Source of the DNA: Candidatus Fermentibacterota bacterium
GTDB lineage: Bacteria; JAFGKV01
Assembly: GCA_030620115.1 (NCBI GenBank)
Contig: JAUXFG010000109.1
Coordinates: forward strand, 1 to 12,690
Reading direction: 5' to 3'
Length of the DNA: 12,690 nucleotides
Shown: positions 12,321 through 12,690 of the stretch, in pieces
Numbering within the stretch: position 1 is the stretch's first letter
Layout of the letters: every line of letters begins with the position of its first letter
The notes under the pieces: model-generated
What the model saw: the letters and a program-made list of their open reading frames with translations, nothing else
The model's database searches: none
Told to the model about the DNA's origin: nothing
Made by a program: the position numbers and the translations under genes

Positions 12321-12690
12321 CACCATACCTCCCCAGTTTGCCGTCTCTCAAGAAACGATCCACCTCGTCGGGGATGGGCCGGTATCCTTCGTAAACCGCG
12401 CCGCCACCGCTTCCACTGGTGCTGCCTTCTTGCAAGCCCTGAACTCCTGCGGTTTCCGTGTATTCGCCATCTTCTGAGCCTACCAGTTGCCCAAGCGGCT
12501 TCGAAAGATCGGCAAGGCGTATCCCACTCTCCTCATCAAGAGAGAATAGGTCGTCCGATAGGGAGCTTCTCCTGAACCGTGCTCGCTCCAGAACGGCGAG
12601 CAAATTCCCGTCTTTGTCACGGATCATCGCTCGTGACCATGGCGCACCTGCGTCTGATTCCTCGAATGAGACTCTCGCTTTGGTACTCCC
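12310..12690 (-). CDS. C-terminal part of an unrecognised protein, gene truncated by the window edge
   Basis: The frame stays open from the right edge of the window to the TAA at 12310-12312, giving 126 visible residues without a start. An internal ATG at 12627 is not needed as a start, because the frame continues coding-like upstream ('GSTKARVSFEESDAGAPWSR'). The visible part contains 'AMIRDKDGNLLAVLERARFR' and 'LDEESGIRLADLSKPLGQLV'. A low-complexity Gly/Ser linker (around 'GSTSGSGGGAV') follows, then a short C-terminal piece 'YRPIPDEVDRFLRDGKLG'. The region is polar with no membrane segment. It overlaps the M48 gene by 11 bp, so it is the upstream member of that operon. The family is not recognised and the function unknown. 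Confidence 0.6.
   Translation of the reverse strand, partial: GSTKARVSFEESDAGAPWSRAMIRDKDGNLLAVLERARFRRSSLSDDLFSLDEESGIRLADLSKPLGQLVGSEDGEYTETAGVQGLQEGSTSGSGGGAVYEGYRPIPDEVDRFLRDGKLGRYGDGG
12328..12334 (-). promoter_or_regulatory. Shine-Dalgarno that decides the start of the M48 protease gene
   Basis: GGGGAGG on the minus strand is 1 nt from ATG 12326 and 7 nt from ATG 12320, so the inner ATG is preferred. It sits inside the coding sequence of the overlapping upstream gene. Confidence 0.65.

Noticed and set aside
11568-12575. 335-residue plus-strand open frame opposite the M48 protease gene
   Set aside because: It is antisense to a gene with a clear HExxH motif and the correct third ligand, and its translation resembles no family.

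Overview
This window looks like chromosomal DNA from a Gram-negative (diderm) bacterium. It encodes a predicted outer-membrane barrel, a lipoprotein protease, an M48 periplasmic-type protease and alanine racemase. GC content is moderately high. Several start codons are TTG or GTG with good Shine-Dalgarno sequences. Intergenic regions are full of short palindromic or MITE-like repeats. A fused cysteine desulfurase-SelD, a SahR-like ArsR-methyltransferase fusion and a short (archaeal/Thermotoga-type) S-adenosylhomocysteinase suggest a Nitrospirota- or Desulfobacterota-like genome. This placement is inference and no marker gene here settles it.

Plus-strand half (1-6699). A repeat-filled leader (1-268) precedes a secreted DUF2147 protein. 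A 210-bp stretch with an inverted repeat follows and reaches the start of alr (alanine racemase), and a cvpA-family membrane protein is translationally close behind alr. A gene-poor, repeat-rich gap of nearly 600 bp (2672-3249) leads to a one-carbon/methyl-cycle module: an ArsR-HTH plus SAM-methyltransferase-fold regulator (SahR-like), then a 150-bp MITE with 17-bp inverted termini and TAA duplications, then ahcY. A trypsin-like lipoprotein serine protease follows ahcY at 10 bp spacing.

Convergent junction (6700-7026). It holds a long interrupted palindrome made of two 'ATTCTGAG...GCGAAGAATCTC' arms. Solo arms of the same family lie at the left end of the window.

Minus-strand half (12690 to 7027). 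A partial gene runs off the right edge. It is followed by an M48 zinc metalloprotease, two small two-helix membrane proteins, a coiled-coil C-tail-anchored protein and a small signal-peptide-bearing barrel-like protein, all tightly packed and some overlapping, so probably one envelope operon. After a 103-bp gap holding two hairpins comes a 740-residue cysteine desulfurase-selenophosphate synthetase fusion, which overlaps a GNAT acetyltransferase gene.

The items most worth follow-up are the desulfurase-SelD fusion, the regulator/ahcY pair split by a MITE, the insertion-like structure that seems to have remodelled the alr start, and the uncharacterised M48/small-membrane-protein cluster. I saw no rRNA, tRNA, CRISPR array or transposase gene.
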